From NCBI RefSeq assembly GCF_043290135.1, contig NC_134710.1, positions 317,201,616 to 317,265,615 on the forward strand: a stretch of 64,000 nucleotides of DNA, given 5' to 3'. Of the stretch, positions 47,500 through 59,753 are shown piece after piece (the first letter of the stretch is position 1; the number at the start of each line of letters is the position of its first letter). Below the pieces are notes generated by a model that searched no databases, was not told the DNA's origin, and was given only the letters and a program-made list of their open reading frames with translations. The position numbers and the translations under genes are program-made. This DNA comes from Rhipicephalus microplus (taxonomy: Eukaryota; Arthropoda; Arachnida; Ixodida; Ixodidae).

Positions 47500-48240
47500 G
47501 AACATTCTTAGCACTCCTGGGCTGATAGCACCAGCCAATACCCCAACAGTATTAGCACACCCGTTTGCAAAACCCTCCTACCGAAAGTAAGGTTTAAGGA
47601 AACAAGACCAAAAGGAAAACAGAATGACCAAAGACCTTTGCATATTGCACGGTACGTACATAAGGTGTCGCACAATTTTAGGAAAAGAGCCGGCAGATAT
47701 GGTATTGTTGTTTTCCACACCTTGCAAACTTTTAAAAGTGTGTGTACTTAGAGCAATAAGAATAGTCAATTTGGTACCGTTCGTCACAAGAATAGGTTTA
47801 CTGAATGCCAATCTAATGTTGTGTATCAGATACCATTAACATATAGAAAAGTAAACATAGGACAAACTGGGCAATGCTTCAATGATCGAGCAAGACAGCA
47901 TGGTTTAAATGTTAAAAGGGCAATGGTTGACTCATGGCGGGACACTGTAAAGAATGTAAGTGCAGTCCTATGTTTCATAAAACATTCTTTTTGAAAAAAA
48001 GCAAGAAAAAAAACGAAAGAGATTTTAGGACTTTTTATCAGGAAGGCCAAGGATCAATTCATCAGTACACCTACACTTATCCTTTCCCAATGAGAGTATT
48101 TTTTTCTCAGTTAAGATTATTTTGTCATGGTCACACGTCTCCTTGCACATGAGCCCTGTTCTTGTGTTCGGTACAAAACCGGTCGTAGCATCTTCAATAA
48201 AATTTTGCTGCCAGTCAGCGCTCTTTCCTGTCCTTTTTGT
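47500..48240 (+). mobile_element. Penelope-like fragment, right arm
   Basis: This is the plus-strand mirror of the left-arm copy. VYQIPLTYRKVNIGQTGQCF and DRARQHGLNV are followed, after a frameshift, by GHCKECKCSPMFHKTFFLKK and DFRTFYQEGQGS at 47934-48110. The 3' end contains CTTCAATAAAATTTTGCTG near 48195. 47289-47460 is an inverted piece of the same element, matching the arrangement in the left arm. The frame is broken, so no enzyme is made. Confidence 0.78.
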
Positions 48241-48869
48241 GATAAGATTTTCAATATCAAAAGAACTTTATTTTCTTTCAATCCACGTAAAAAGATGACT
48301 TTTTATTGTATCACCGCAAGCTACAAATTGCACCTCAATAAGGACAAAAATAACAATTTGTGAAATTCGTGATATTTTCTCGTATATTTTAGCAGCTTGA
48401 GAGGTGTAAATATATTTTTTCTCAATATGTTTTTTTTCTATGGAGTAAGTATTCACTGCTCAGATATTCGCACAAAGTGCAGTATTGCAAAAAAAAAATG
48501 CAAACATAAGACATTCTGGCTTGATTCTTGGAAGCGAATGTGGCAAAAAATTGCACTAATATTACTGTGCTTCAAATACTTTACACAAGCATATTTTTTA
48601 ACATGTAGACCGAATTTGATTTAGAAAAAAAGAGCGGTACTTTTAAAATGAAAGTTTTCACTGACGGCTTTATGCGAAGAATTCAGAAGGCAGCCCCAAG
48701 AACAAAACTTTTTTTTCTCGCTGAAATATCTTAGCAGTTCACTGTTTTCAATACAGTAAGTCAGCACATTTTATTGTTCAAATACATTTCAGATGGTCGG
48801 CAAAATGACTGGGACGTTTAGCATGGAAATACCCAGCTGTAATACTGCAATATAACTTACACAAATAAC

Positions 48870-51058
48870 GATATTTATTCATCTACCATGACCTCACTAG
48901 AGAAAGTTGTTCAGGTATTGTGAGGTTAGAAGTTTCGGCGTCGTACTGCCTGAACAACTTCGTTGATAAACTCCAAACTCACGTCGAGAAAAAGCCGCTT
49001 TATCACGGTGGTCGTTAAAGGCCTTACGGTCGTAGACAATGTTGAAAATAAAAAAAATAACTCATCAGTGCTGTCACTCCTTCTTCGTCATTACAGAGAC
49101 GGAAGATTTTTCGGTCATCTACGAGGAGGTTCAGGGACTAGCCTTGATCTATGCTGTGGCCGAGGTAGACTTCGCAGGGTGTCAGCGGCATCCTCTCGTC
49201 CTTTGATAAGAGCAAATATGATTACTCATAAAATGATACTCGTGCTGTTCTGGCAGCACCATATATAAAGAATGTGTAGTGTGTATCCTTTGAAATAGCG
49301 TGTAAATGAAATTACACTGAACTTGAAGCATACAAGCCATACATTCCAATAGTTTCGTATGATAAAGATAAGATAGTTTTCCAGCATACAGCAAATTCCC
49401 AAATTGAGGTGAAGTGTAAGACTACAGCTCAAAAATGGCACTTACGAAAGCCTGAACTCACCTAAGAATCAAATTCCTTATAGGGTAATCAGCCAGTGTG
49501 AAAAACAATTCTTAAAGTACAACATTCAGAACATGCAGTATTAATCAAAACGCGCAAGAAACTTACCTCTTCATGTACAAAGAGTAAAGGCATGTCTGCT
49601 TTCTCTTTTACATACGAAGAAATGATCTTGGGCGTGGCACCAGCAAAGAGGTCTGCAAAAAATGAAAAGATTTACTGACTTCAATCACGCCTCTAACAAT
49701 TCGAGGAATTTAGACAATTCAGCAATCAGTACAATTCCGACTGCCTCCATAAGGGCATTAAAATTGAATAATTTTCTCGTTCTTTCTACACTCACAAGAA
49801 GCTCCGTTCAAGGCATCTAATCCAAATTTGACGCTGTACTTCCTGTTTGCCTGCTTTCTAGACGTAGGGCAACGAACGTGTATTTTGTGCACCTAATCTA
49901 GCACAAGAATTCGTCATTCATAATTCAATTATCCTAATTTATTGTCATTTAATAAAAGATGTGATAGCTCGTCCAGTTTTTAAAAAGTTACGGGGCTGCA
50001 ATAGGCACTGCCTAGCACGTAAGAAAGCCAAAGCTTGCTTTAAGAAAAAGCGCCTGGCATATGTTGACAACCAAGCCCATTCTCTGATGGCAATCAGGGG
50101 CACGCTGTTAGCGGTTATTGACCATGGGATTTACAAACGCGACCCATGCCTAAATAATCAGTTAAACACAAATATGCAAGTACGAGTGCTCGAACGACAA
50201 CAACGAGCGCGGACGCCGTCTACGTTACATCAGCCATGGCTTATGCTATAGCTACCACACATAGCTCGCACAGTCACGTATACTCTCTCGATTCTGTTAT
50301 GACGCCGAACGTTCTCACAGATGTAAGCAAAGCACGAAAGCAGCAAACAGAAACGGAGGAAAACAATGCATGGCGATGGCCGCAACAACGCGCCTTTGGA
50401 AATCTACTAGATCGTTACCTGCACCTGACGACACGTGTCCTCAATATTTTAAAATACGGCCGAGCACGTGCTGGGAGCATCGCCGTATATCAGCATCTCA
50501 AACTATACCGCCTTCAAGCAAAAAAAAAGCCATTTCGTACAGTGCGCCTCTGTACATATTCTTTTTTCATTTTCTTTCTTTTTTACGCTTACACCTGCAG
50601 AAGCACATTGCACACTTCTGTATTGCTAGAAATGTTTTTACGATCTAGCATAAAGAGCATCTTGAAATATTATCAAGCACTTTTAGCAGTGCAGAGAGAG
50701 TGAGCGATCAGCAACTAATCGCGCCCTATATAAGTGATCACATTACTCATTGTATGAGTGATGCAGGCACTTACACAACAACGCGCAAAGCGCTGTGAAC
50801 TTGTTAAGTAACACGTTTAATCGGGCATCTGCAACAGGCCCGCAAACGCACGCTGTTGTATATGGCTGCCAGCCTACTTCGGCAGAGCTGCTGCAGCCGC
50901 CCAGCTAGCGCTGTGTGATTACTACCTACGAAAACAGTACACTCACCGTTGACAGGCCCACGTTGTCCGTGTCTTGACACTCCATGAATATTCCTTAATC
51001 CGAGCGTCACTTGAAACACGGAGTCTTGCGTGACCACCATTGAAGATGCGCCTGTTCG
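48870..51058 (-). pseudogene. Unidentified spliced gene, right-arm copy
   Basis: This is the mirror of 42339-44520, transcribed toward the centre. Exon B (50804-51058) is open for 84 codons: MVVTQDSVFQVTLGLRN, CTVFVGSNHTALAGRLQQLC and LRACCRCPIKRVT. Exon C (49567-49652, 86 bp, the same length as the left copy, acceptor TTTTTGCAG, donor GTAAGT) encodes LFAGATPKIISSYVKEK and MPLLFVHEE. Exon D (ends at 49200, acceptor TATCAAAG) encodes DERMPLTPCEVYLGHSIDQG, then TAG at the same place as the left arm, with LNLLVDDRKIFRLCNDEEG readable beyond. AATAAA (minus strand) lies at 48874-48879. Splice sites and frame are conserved in both arms although flanking intron sequence has drifted, which favours former or present coding function. 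No family recognised. Confidence 0.5.
48906..48958 (-). other. Hairpin upstream of poly(A) signal, right arm
   Basis: GTTGTTCAGGTA (48906) and TACTGCCTGAACAAC (ending 48958) form the counterpart of the left-arm hairpin, with one weakened pair. The loop sequence is diverged while the stem is kept. Confidence 0.55.
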
Positions 51059-51749
51059 CTGGAACTCACACGGCGACCAAGACCCCACACCAACTTAACC
51101 CATTTTAAAGACGGATAAGACAGAGAGAGGAGAAGGCACTGGCGGTGGCGCCGCAGCTGTCGACGCAACGCTTGCCCTGTGTACACGGCCGTTGCCGGGG
51201 CAACCCTTGCCGGGGTGAGCGGGAAACCCGCCAAGAGGGCGCCGAAAGGCAAACGCTATGGCGCATGTGGCGGGCGGCGGCTTCGACACGCAAAGCAATT
51301 GAATTTCGCTTCAAGAATGACTCCTTGTGAATGGTAACTATCCTTCCATCCAGCCGCACAGCGACGCAGGTTATTCAACAGCCTCGCGATCTTTGAGTAT
51401 TTTTACGGAATGCAACTGCAGTGGGCGAAAAATGGTGAAGCGAAACTTGCGGAAAACAAAGTGCACCTTGGAACGGCCAGAAACAATAATTATTTTCTCC
51501 TCGGTGGTATTGGGCGCGGCGATTGCCGAAGCGAGCGGACACGTGTTCACGTCAGTTCTGATTTCAACGCATGAGTTTGCAGTGAAAATCACCAAATACC
51601 CACAAGTATTTGGTACCACAAGATCTAGCTCGTCACCAGGACTCATCTGACACCGCACACCGCAATCAAGGTGGGAAGTCAAGTTTTCTCTACTGCATGG
51701 CCATTTAAACATAGAAGCCTGCGGATCGAAAGTTGGGACACGCACATAC

Positions 51750-53582
51750 ATGGCTGCCGCCACTGCCACTGCCACGAACGCTGCTGAGCAGATAGGTGGT
51801 AGCAAGGAAGCACCAGCCGACGCATCTGAAACGCCTCATTTTTCTAACAAAATGAAAGTCATCGTGGATGGGGAAGAGGTCTGCAGTGATGATCTCGAAG
51901 AAAATGCTGGGTGGCGGACAGTAGGCTCACGGAAGGCAAATCGCGGGTAAGCGTTGACTCCCCGCGTGGAGACTGGAGATGACAACTACAACAAGAAACA
52001 AGGCGAGCAGCGTCTACGACCACTCATCAAAGCAAGTCGCCTGCCACATTTACCTCAAGGCGACTACAAGATAATTATACGTCCAAGAGGGGGCCTCCGC
52101 ATTGCTGATCACGGAGCTGTCCGCATAGCGACCAGCGTCTACGAAGCAGCAGCAATTCTGAAAAAAGCTCAAGGTGAGGACATGGTCTGCCCTAATCTAC
52201 AACAAAATATCATCATCGTGGGTACACCCATCGAGACACATGCTGTTAAGTATCAACGCATAACCCGCATCACGGTCGGCAAGAACACGTATGAGACCAG
52301 TGCCTACAAGACGGCGCCGGACTATACTTCCAAAGGCGTGATACGCGGCATCCCCCTGGAAGATAGCGCCCGCGACATCACCGTCAGCGTTGTCACACCC
52401 AGAAATCCGATGGCATTGGGTGCTAAAAGGCTGAGTAACATAACGGCAGTGATCGTGCTGTTCGAGGGATTCAGGGTACCGGCGTACGTTCGCTACAGTG
52501 GAGCTCTACTGCGATGCACTCTGCACCGGAAACAAGTCGATACATGTTATCTCTGCGGCAGATTGGGATACTGCGCGGATGTGTGTCTGATTCCCCAAGA
52601 TCGTATATGTCGAGGATGCAGGGTGCTGAGCCCCCCGGAAGGCCACCAGAGTACACCCACATGCCAACTCTGAGGAAGCAACCACCAGACCGCCAACAGG
52701 ACCTGCAGGGCACGCTACGAGACCCCTTACATCGTGACACGTCGCCGCTGGGAGCGCCAACAACAAGTTTCGCCCAAGCCTACAGCCAGCAACAACGATG
52801 CAAATAAGCAGGACACTCTTCCTCCTTGGCCGGCCTAAATCCCGCACCCATTCAAGGTCCGGGTCCAGGTCACGGAGCCGAACATCAGGACCACACGAAT
52901 TGAGGTGGGCAGACGTGGTCACGGGAACGCAGCATAGGTCTGAGGAGGCCGCATCTCAAAACTCATTGAAAAAGTTAGAGTTAGAGATAGTTCAACTCAA
53001 ACAAATGCTTAGTCAATGCAAGCGGAAAATGAATGCTGTAAGCGAGGAAAACCGCATGCTTAAACAGGAGCTTTGTAAATTTAAGAACTCAAAACAACAC
53101 CCAGTAAATAGCACCCTACAAATTATGCCTGACAATTTGAAACGAATGAAGGAGGGGGCAACCTGCCACCCCCTAAACGTAAAGCGAAAACTTCAGATAG
53201 TGTGGACAAACCTACACAGACTACTATGAGCAATCCCACTCTTGTTGACCTGATGAAATCATTTAAAGAATTCAGTGCGTGGATGACCACAATGTCTCGC
53301 CTCATATCTACTCTCACCGATCATGTAGATACGCTTACTCAATTAATACAACAGCAAAACGAGCACATTAACCAGAGAATGATAGCAGTGGAGTCATGGA
53401 CCTCCTCACAGCCATCAAACGGAATGGCACCCGGAATTCAACCATCGCAACTCATTTTGCCACCAACCGGTTTGATTCAGGCAGAAACATTTATACCCCC
53501 CACCTCCTCACCATGGCTAAGCAACCTACGTGCATTTGGCAGTGGAATTGTCGAAGCTACGCAAATAAGAGAGCTGTTTTAA
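51750..53582 (+). pseudogene. LINE-C ORF1 (gag-like RNA-binding protein), broken
   Basis: The frame starts at MAAATATATNAAEQIGG and hits a stop at 51948-51950. It continues at 51954-52673 with a conserved central region (LPHLPQGDYKIIIRPRGGLR, ITRITVGKNTYETSAY) and a zinc knuckle CYLCGRLGYCADVC, in which the expected His is Tyr, followed by a second Cys cluster (CRGCRVLSPPEGH). After a frameshift, 52798-53229 gives an Arg/Ser-rich segment (SRTHSRSGSRSRSRTSG) and a Leu/Lys/Glu coiled coil. 53202-53582 continues with a second helical segment (THVDTLTQLIQQQNEHI-like). The protein would bind element RNA. At least two frameshifts make this copy inactive. Confidence 0.82.
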
Positions 53583-56500
53583 CCCAATATATTCGTGATA
53601 AGAACAAGCCAGATATTATTATTTACAGGAGTCGCATGGTTTGGCCAATCGGCAGGGTACCGTGCAATTGGCTGTGCCACTGGAGATACTACCACCCTTA
53701 CAACCCTGGTCCGCAGAGACCATACTGTTATACAACACGATCCTAAAATTAGGCACATCAATAGCATTCTAATTGAACTCATACCACACCACAAAACACA
53801 CGCTGGCCTCTTCGTACTTAACATATACAGTAACCCTAAACACAAAAAAACACAGGTTTGGCACTTTCTTTAGGAGCGCTCTCAACATCAATGGTTCCAA
53901 TTCTATTATAATAGGGGGCAATTTTAATGCTCCATATACACCTTCGGGATATTATTCTCGCCCAAAAGGTCGCGATCTCTGGCTCGACACCCAAAACGAA
54001 TGCTTAACTCTCATCACGGATCCAAGCACGCCTACCCGTGCTGGCACCTGTTCTAGCAAGGACACCACACGAGATCTCACATTCGTCAAGCAGGCACCCA
54101 CAAAAAGATGGCGTAACACACTAGAGGCTTTAGGTAGCAACCACTATATCATCGATATCCACATCAAAGGGTGTCCTCCCAAACCGGTAGGAAACAGCAT
54201 AAGCTAGTCGACTGGGCGAAGGTCCGCAAGTCACGAGAAAATAAAGCCTCGCACGTTGATGATATTGAACATTGGACTAAAACTTTAAGACAGAACATTG
54301 ATCACGCTATACAAACAGTGTCCTCAGAGGTGCACCTTGAGGACATTGATAGCCGACTTCTACATATGTGGGAAGCGAGACAATCACACCAAAAGAGGTG
54401 GAAAACCGAGAAATTAAGCAGGAACCTTCGGAAACGTATAGCGCTCCTCAACAGAGACACCGAAACATATGCTAAAGAATTAGGCCAGCCACAGTGGCAT
54501 GGCATTTGCAACTCCATAAACAAGCAAATCGGTTTTGGGAAAATATGGCACCTTCTCCGTCATCTATTAGACCCTGAGAAGAACAAAGCAGTCCACCGTC
54601 AACATATTAATAAGCTCATCCATGAATACACAGGTACAGAGGAGGAACTCTTGCGAGAGATAGCAAACACACACATCTCCCAAGCACCACCTCAACAACA
54701 CCCAGGCTATACCGGTCAGACAAAGGCAACTTTTGATGAGTAATTTTCGGAAGCAGAGATTCGCGCTGTACTACACCGCGTTGATACCAAATCCGCTCCT
54801 GGTTTTGACTCCATTACGACCAAGACACTACGTAACCAAGACGGTGAATCAATTAGTCACCTTACGCACTCCATTAAGGCATGCTGGACCACAGGACGTT
54901 TACCCCCACAATGGAAGGTTGCCAAGATTATTCTTTGCCACAAAGCGGGGAAACCACTGAAGATTCACAACCTTAGACCCATCTCTCTACCTTCCTGCGT
55001 AGGGAAACTCCTGGAGCACGCCTTCTTAGCTCGACTAACAGATTTTCTTGAAGACAATGACGTTCTCCCGTGCGCTATAATAAGTTTCCGAAGGCACCTT
55101 TCATGCCAGGACACTATGCTTCAATTGAAGCACCAAATCACAGACACCACGACCCGCTCAACTAAAGCTATACTAGGTTTAGATCTTAACAAAGCATTCG
55201 ATAACGTTACACACAGTACAATACTCCAACAAGTTAACGCCTTAAATCTCGGAACTCAAACGTATAACTATATTCGCGACTTACTTACAAACCAACAAGC
55301 TTTAGTCAAAGTGGGCGCACTCACATCATCTGAGATACCCATAGGAAGTTCAAGAACTCCACAGGGCTCCGTGATATCTCCTATATGTTATTCAACTTAG
55401 CTCTCCTCGGTTTGCCCTCAAAACTGTCCATGATTCCCGGGCTTCATCACAGCATATAAGCTGACGATATTACCCTCTGGATATGTGATGGCAGCGATAG
55501 CTCTATAGAAGAACAGCTACAAGAAGTGGTAAACGTAGTGGAACAATACCTACGCGGAACAGGGCTTTAGTGTTCGGTGGAGAAGTCTGAACTCCTCTTA
55601 TACTGCCCCAAACTCCGAGGCAGACCACCCAAACAGTATAGTCCAACTAGCTCATACACAGACATTACCCTGAAGACAGTTGATGGATGCGTCATGCCAA
55701 CAGTCGATAAAATACTGGTTTTAGGAATTTTGGTTGAAAGCAAAGGCACAAATGGTGAGACAATCCGCAAACTAGAAGCCAAAGTTGCGCAAATGATGAA
55801 GCTCATTAAAAGAATAAGTAATAAGCATCAGGGCATCAAGGAATGTAGTATTCTCCGGCTTATCCACTCCTTCGTGCTCAGCCACATCACTTATGTCGCT
55901 GCCTACCATCGATGGTTCACGGCGGAAAGAGCTAAACTCAACGCACTGATCAGAGCAGTTTACAAATAGGCGCTAGGGGTTTGGCACAGTACCAGCATGA
56001 AACTCCTTCGTAAACTAGGCCTTCATAACACGGTTGAAGAAATAATTGAAGCGCAACAGATCTAGCAGTACGAGCGCTTGAGCAATACGAAAGCAGGTGA
56101 CCTAATTCTCGACAGTCTCGGCATTTCTTATCACGCTTAGCATGGTATGAAATGGGACATACCACGCGAAATCCACACTAAATTCATGATACCACCATTG
56201 CCAAGGAACATGCATCCTGATCACAACAAAGGTAGAAGAATCAGTAGAGCCAAAATTATGCTCCGAACTTATAGAAGCAATAAGGAGGCGGTCATCATCG
56301 ATTCAGAGTGCTATCGAAACTATCGCCGTTTTGTTTTTGCGGTTGTAGATCATACGCACAAATGCATAACCAGCGCTTCAATCAAGACAAATTCCGTGGA
56401 TACAGCAGAGGAGGTCGCTATGGCGCTCGCCATAGCTCACACCGATGACCAGTATATTATCAGTGACTCACAAACATCAGTCCGATATTTCGCAAATGGT

Positions 56501-57106
56501 AGGATTTCTCCAGTGGCTCTGAAAGTCCTTACAACAGGGAAACCCCGCTCTGACTACCAAATTGCATGCATTCTCTGGTTTCTCGCCCACACACCCGTCG
56601 ACCACAAGGAGGTCAATCTTAACGAGGTGGCGCACGACGTGGCTCGAGGTCTCACGTTCCGGGCTACGTCAGTGGTTGACACCACCCATACGGACTCTCT
56701 TGTGGAGAATTGGGGTATATACTTACCAAATTAACGACATTATCCAACTATATAGACTTCAATGACGGGAATACTCCTTGCCTCCCCCAAGCTCAACCAG
56801 GCCCAGTTCGTTCAATGGCGGCAATTACAAACACACACCTACACAAATCCTGTAATTATGAAACACATTTACCCCGACTTGTATATGACCAATTCATGCA
56901 AGTATTGTAGTAATATGGCTACATTAGCGCATATTCTCTGGGAGTGTCCAACACTAATCGGCAAAACGAGAGACACGACCTTCAATGAGGACCTACGGGA
57001 GCGTTGGCGGACCGCGCTGCTCAGCTCAGAACTAGATAATCAACTCTCGGCGAACCAGCAGGCCAAAGAAGCTGTTGAGAGACATGGTCTCTCAACCAGC
57101 TCCTAG
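53513..57106 (+). pseudogene. LINE-C ORF2 (endonuclease, RT, RNase H), broken
   Basis: It starts MAKQPTCIWQWNCRSYANKR, the usual endonuclease opening. The endonuclease motif III reads GGNFNAPYTPSG and the final motif GSNHYII, both with Asn for catalytic Asp. RT follows: SAPGFDSITTKTLR, LPPQWKVAKIILCHKAGKP, LGLDLNKAFDNVTHSTIL (motif A intact), RTPQGSVISP (motif B), and motif C near 55459-55480, where the Tyr of YADD is a stop but ADDITLW remains. RNase H spans about 56280-56700: AVIIDSECYRNYRRF, VDTAEEVAMALAIAH, YIISDSQTSVRYFANGR and NEVAHDVARGLT, with Asp, Glu, Asp present. The end carries CKYCSNMATLAHILWEC, a Cys/His motif. Frameshifts and stops occur throughout. Confidence 0.88.
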
Positions 57107-57769
57107 GTGGGAACCCAGCCCAGTAACCTGCTGGAAGTGAATAAAGTTGTTCACTCGGTGGGATTAGTGAGAGAGCATCGCTACACCTGTTTTCACAGGA
57201 ATTTTTTTCCGCATCGTGCATGTCTGGCAATTCTGTATATAATGCCGCAAACACTGAATGCGTAGGCGAAGCAGGAATAAATAAGTCCACAGTCGCGGAT
57301 GTTTAGCAGGCTTGTCACGCACCACGAAACGTGCTGAGGTTGTTACCAATCTGCTTGCTGACCACATGATCAGCACATAATTCCATATGGTTGCCTAATT
57401 GGCTATCTAAGCACCTGTAGCAAAGGCAAGGCACGTTCTTGTTAAATGCTGTTAATATAAACGATGGTTGTGTATAAGCGCAGTTACAGCTTTCCGTGTG
57501 AATTGGTCATAACCCACGTTTTCGAGCGTAGCAGAGCCTCAGCGTACCTAATAAGCTACCACAGCAAGTTCGTAAGGAATGATGAGGTACGAGAATTGCA
57601 GCTGTTTTCCATGTAATGAATAGAACGTGTACAGTGCTTTGACCACCGCCATTCATTAAGCCACCTCTCATATGGACTCCCAGTCTGAACTGGTGTGGGA
57701 CATTAAACACTAAGAAGCAGTGCCCCCAGCCCGCACACACACACGCGCAATTCGAGGGCGCACGGGCTG

Positions 57770-58059
<290 letters not shown>

Positions 58060-58234
58060 GGGCGAAGATTATTTGTGTGTATATAATTCATAGCAAACAT
58101 GTAGCTTATAACCAATGCTACGGACAGCTTTCGTAACATGGATTGCAGTTAATCGCCATTATAAATAAAATTCGATTTACTTCTGCTGGCATTCTGCTGT
58201 GTTCGGAGAGAATCTTCACAAATGTTAAGTCAAT

Positions 58235-58311
58235 TAGGTCGTCATTTATTGCAAGGTCCATATAATCATACAGTAGCTACGCTTCTCGGCCGCCAATCCG
58301 AAGGTCCCGGG
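58235..58311 (-). repeat. SINE head split from its body by the LTR-B retrotransposon
   Basis: The segment is followed by the LTR at 58312. The rest of the SINE (CCGGGTTCGATGCC, GTGCACTGTGCG, CCTCATAATAATATCATGG) resumes at 62680-62870. The insertion falls in the B box. The left-arm copy at 39872-40110 shows the unsplit form. The SINE reads from the head at 58235 to the body at 62870, so it lies on the plus strand in window coordinates even though it sits in the inverted arm. Confidence 0.85.
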
Positions 58312-59550
58312 TGTCACAAACTAGCGCTCCGAAAAAGCGCGCGCCGCCGAATTCTAGCGACAGTAACGATACCAAGGGCAGAGAGGCGCCTCAAGGTCAA
58401 CGATAAAGAAGAAAACAAACATCCAAAGGCTCCTCGGGTGCCCGTCTCCTCCTCCCCATGGAAACGTAGTTTCGCTGACCGACCTCCTCACATCGGTGGC
58501 CGAGCAAGCCCTGGAAGGTTCTCGAGGGAAAGGGGCGAGGTGATGCAGAGTGGCGTCACGTGTCGCGGACGGCCCTCGAAATGTCTCACTCTTTCCCCAG
58601 CCTTGACTGTGTTTCGTGCCAACGAAAGGATGAGAATTTCCTGGAATCTAGCGCGGAAGGTACTTAAGCGAACAGAGAAGAAGGGAGATCAGGAGAAAAA
58701 AGAATTGTGCGCCTGAGCGCGTAGGGTGTTTCCGCCATGTCGTCTGCGAAGCCTTTGGTCCTCAGTGACAAAGGAGAAGAAGAAAGTTCGTGCCCGTGTG
58801 AGTATGCAGAAGATGAAAGTTTTTCGTAAGTGTGCGTAGGGTCTTTCCGCCGTGTGGGCGAAGCCTTTTGTCCTCAGTGACAAAGGAGGAGAAGAGGATT
58901 TCCACCTGAGGGGTGAAGATTCGTGCTACAGGCGAGTGTGTGTTTATCGCCAGCGAGCGAAGACGCGTGGCAATAGCTGCCCGTGGGAAACCGACGTGTT
59001 ACCGGCGAAGAAGTTTGAAGCTTGGAGAGCGGCCAATTGAAGGCGCGAGGTTTCCTGGAAGAGAAACTTCGGGGGCAGCAGAACAACAACAGCGCTGAAC
59101 TTTGAGTGAGTGATTCTCGGAAGAGTATCATTCAGACTTTTGTTCCAAGGACTTTGGACTGAATAAGTTTTCAAAATCTTTAATTTTTAAGTGTCTTGGT
59201 TGTTCGATGCATGCGACTGCATTGTAGTGCATATTGTTGTTTGTTGTCGTTTCGAGTGTGGCTGGTTGTACTGTGTAGTACGTTGTTTGATTGGCGACAT
59301 ATCATGTTCAACTAGTGTCGAGTGTGCATTATTGTGTATCGCTTTGATCTGCCATTATTGAGAATATAATTTTGTTTCCTTTATAAACTCTCGGCTCTGA
59401 TTGTTCTTTGGGCCACAGCCGGCGTCTGCTGGCGTGCCAAATAGGACTACTTCTAAATTGTCCACGCTTTCGTGGTACGCTTCCGGAACCGATATTCCGG
59501 TTCTTTGAATTAGCCCGGTGATCGCTCCCTAATTAAGGGGACCTGTGACA
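58312..59550 (+). repeat. 5' LTR, family B
   Basis: A 1239-bp LTR beginning TGTCACA and ending TGTGACA, a 7-bp inverted terminal repeat. Inside, a segment containing CCTTTGTCCTCAGTGACAAAG-like sequence is present twice (about 58740-58790 and 58855-58890), an internal duplication also present in the 3' LTR. Confidence 0.92.
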
Positions 59551-59557
59551 ATTATTC

Positions 59558-59575
59558 TGGCGTCCACAACAGGAC
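59558..59575 (+). other. Probable primer-binding site
   Basis: TGGCGTCCACAACAGGAC begins 7 bp after the 5' LTR. It starts with TGG, complementary to the CCA end of a tRNA, as expected of an LTR element's minus-strand primer site. The tRNA was not identified. Confidence 0.6.
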
Positions 59576-59753
59576 CTTTTTGGTGCACAGTGTGTCCAAA
59601 GTAGTGAGAAGTAGCCTCGAGTTGTTGATAGTGCTATCGGAACGATTTTGTGTGTTGCTCAGTGCTCTTGTTAACGAGTGCAGGAGAGTGTTCTGATAGA
59701 CTAATTTAGGCAGATACTTTGTGCACGTGGCAAGGCTTTATTTGCGAGACACC

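Larger units (their letters stand above)
51513..57153 (+). mobile_element. Nearly full-length RNase-H-bearing LINE (LINE-C)
   Basis: About 5.64 kb: a 5' untranslated region of about 230 bp, ORF1 (51750-53582), ORF2 (53513-57106) and a short 3' end, GAATAAAGTTGTTCA. The element order (gag-like ORF1, endonuclease, RT, RNase H, C-terminal Cys/His motif) fits the I-like group of non-LTR retrotransposons. It is flanked by an imperfect direct repeat of about 13 bp (CTCGGTGGTATTG at 51500-51512, CTCGGTGGGATTA at 57154-57166). The undisturbed target is visible in the left palindrome arm at 41832-41844. Both ORFs are damaged by stops and frameshifts. Confidence 0.9.
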
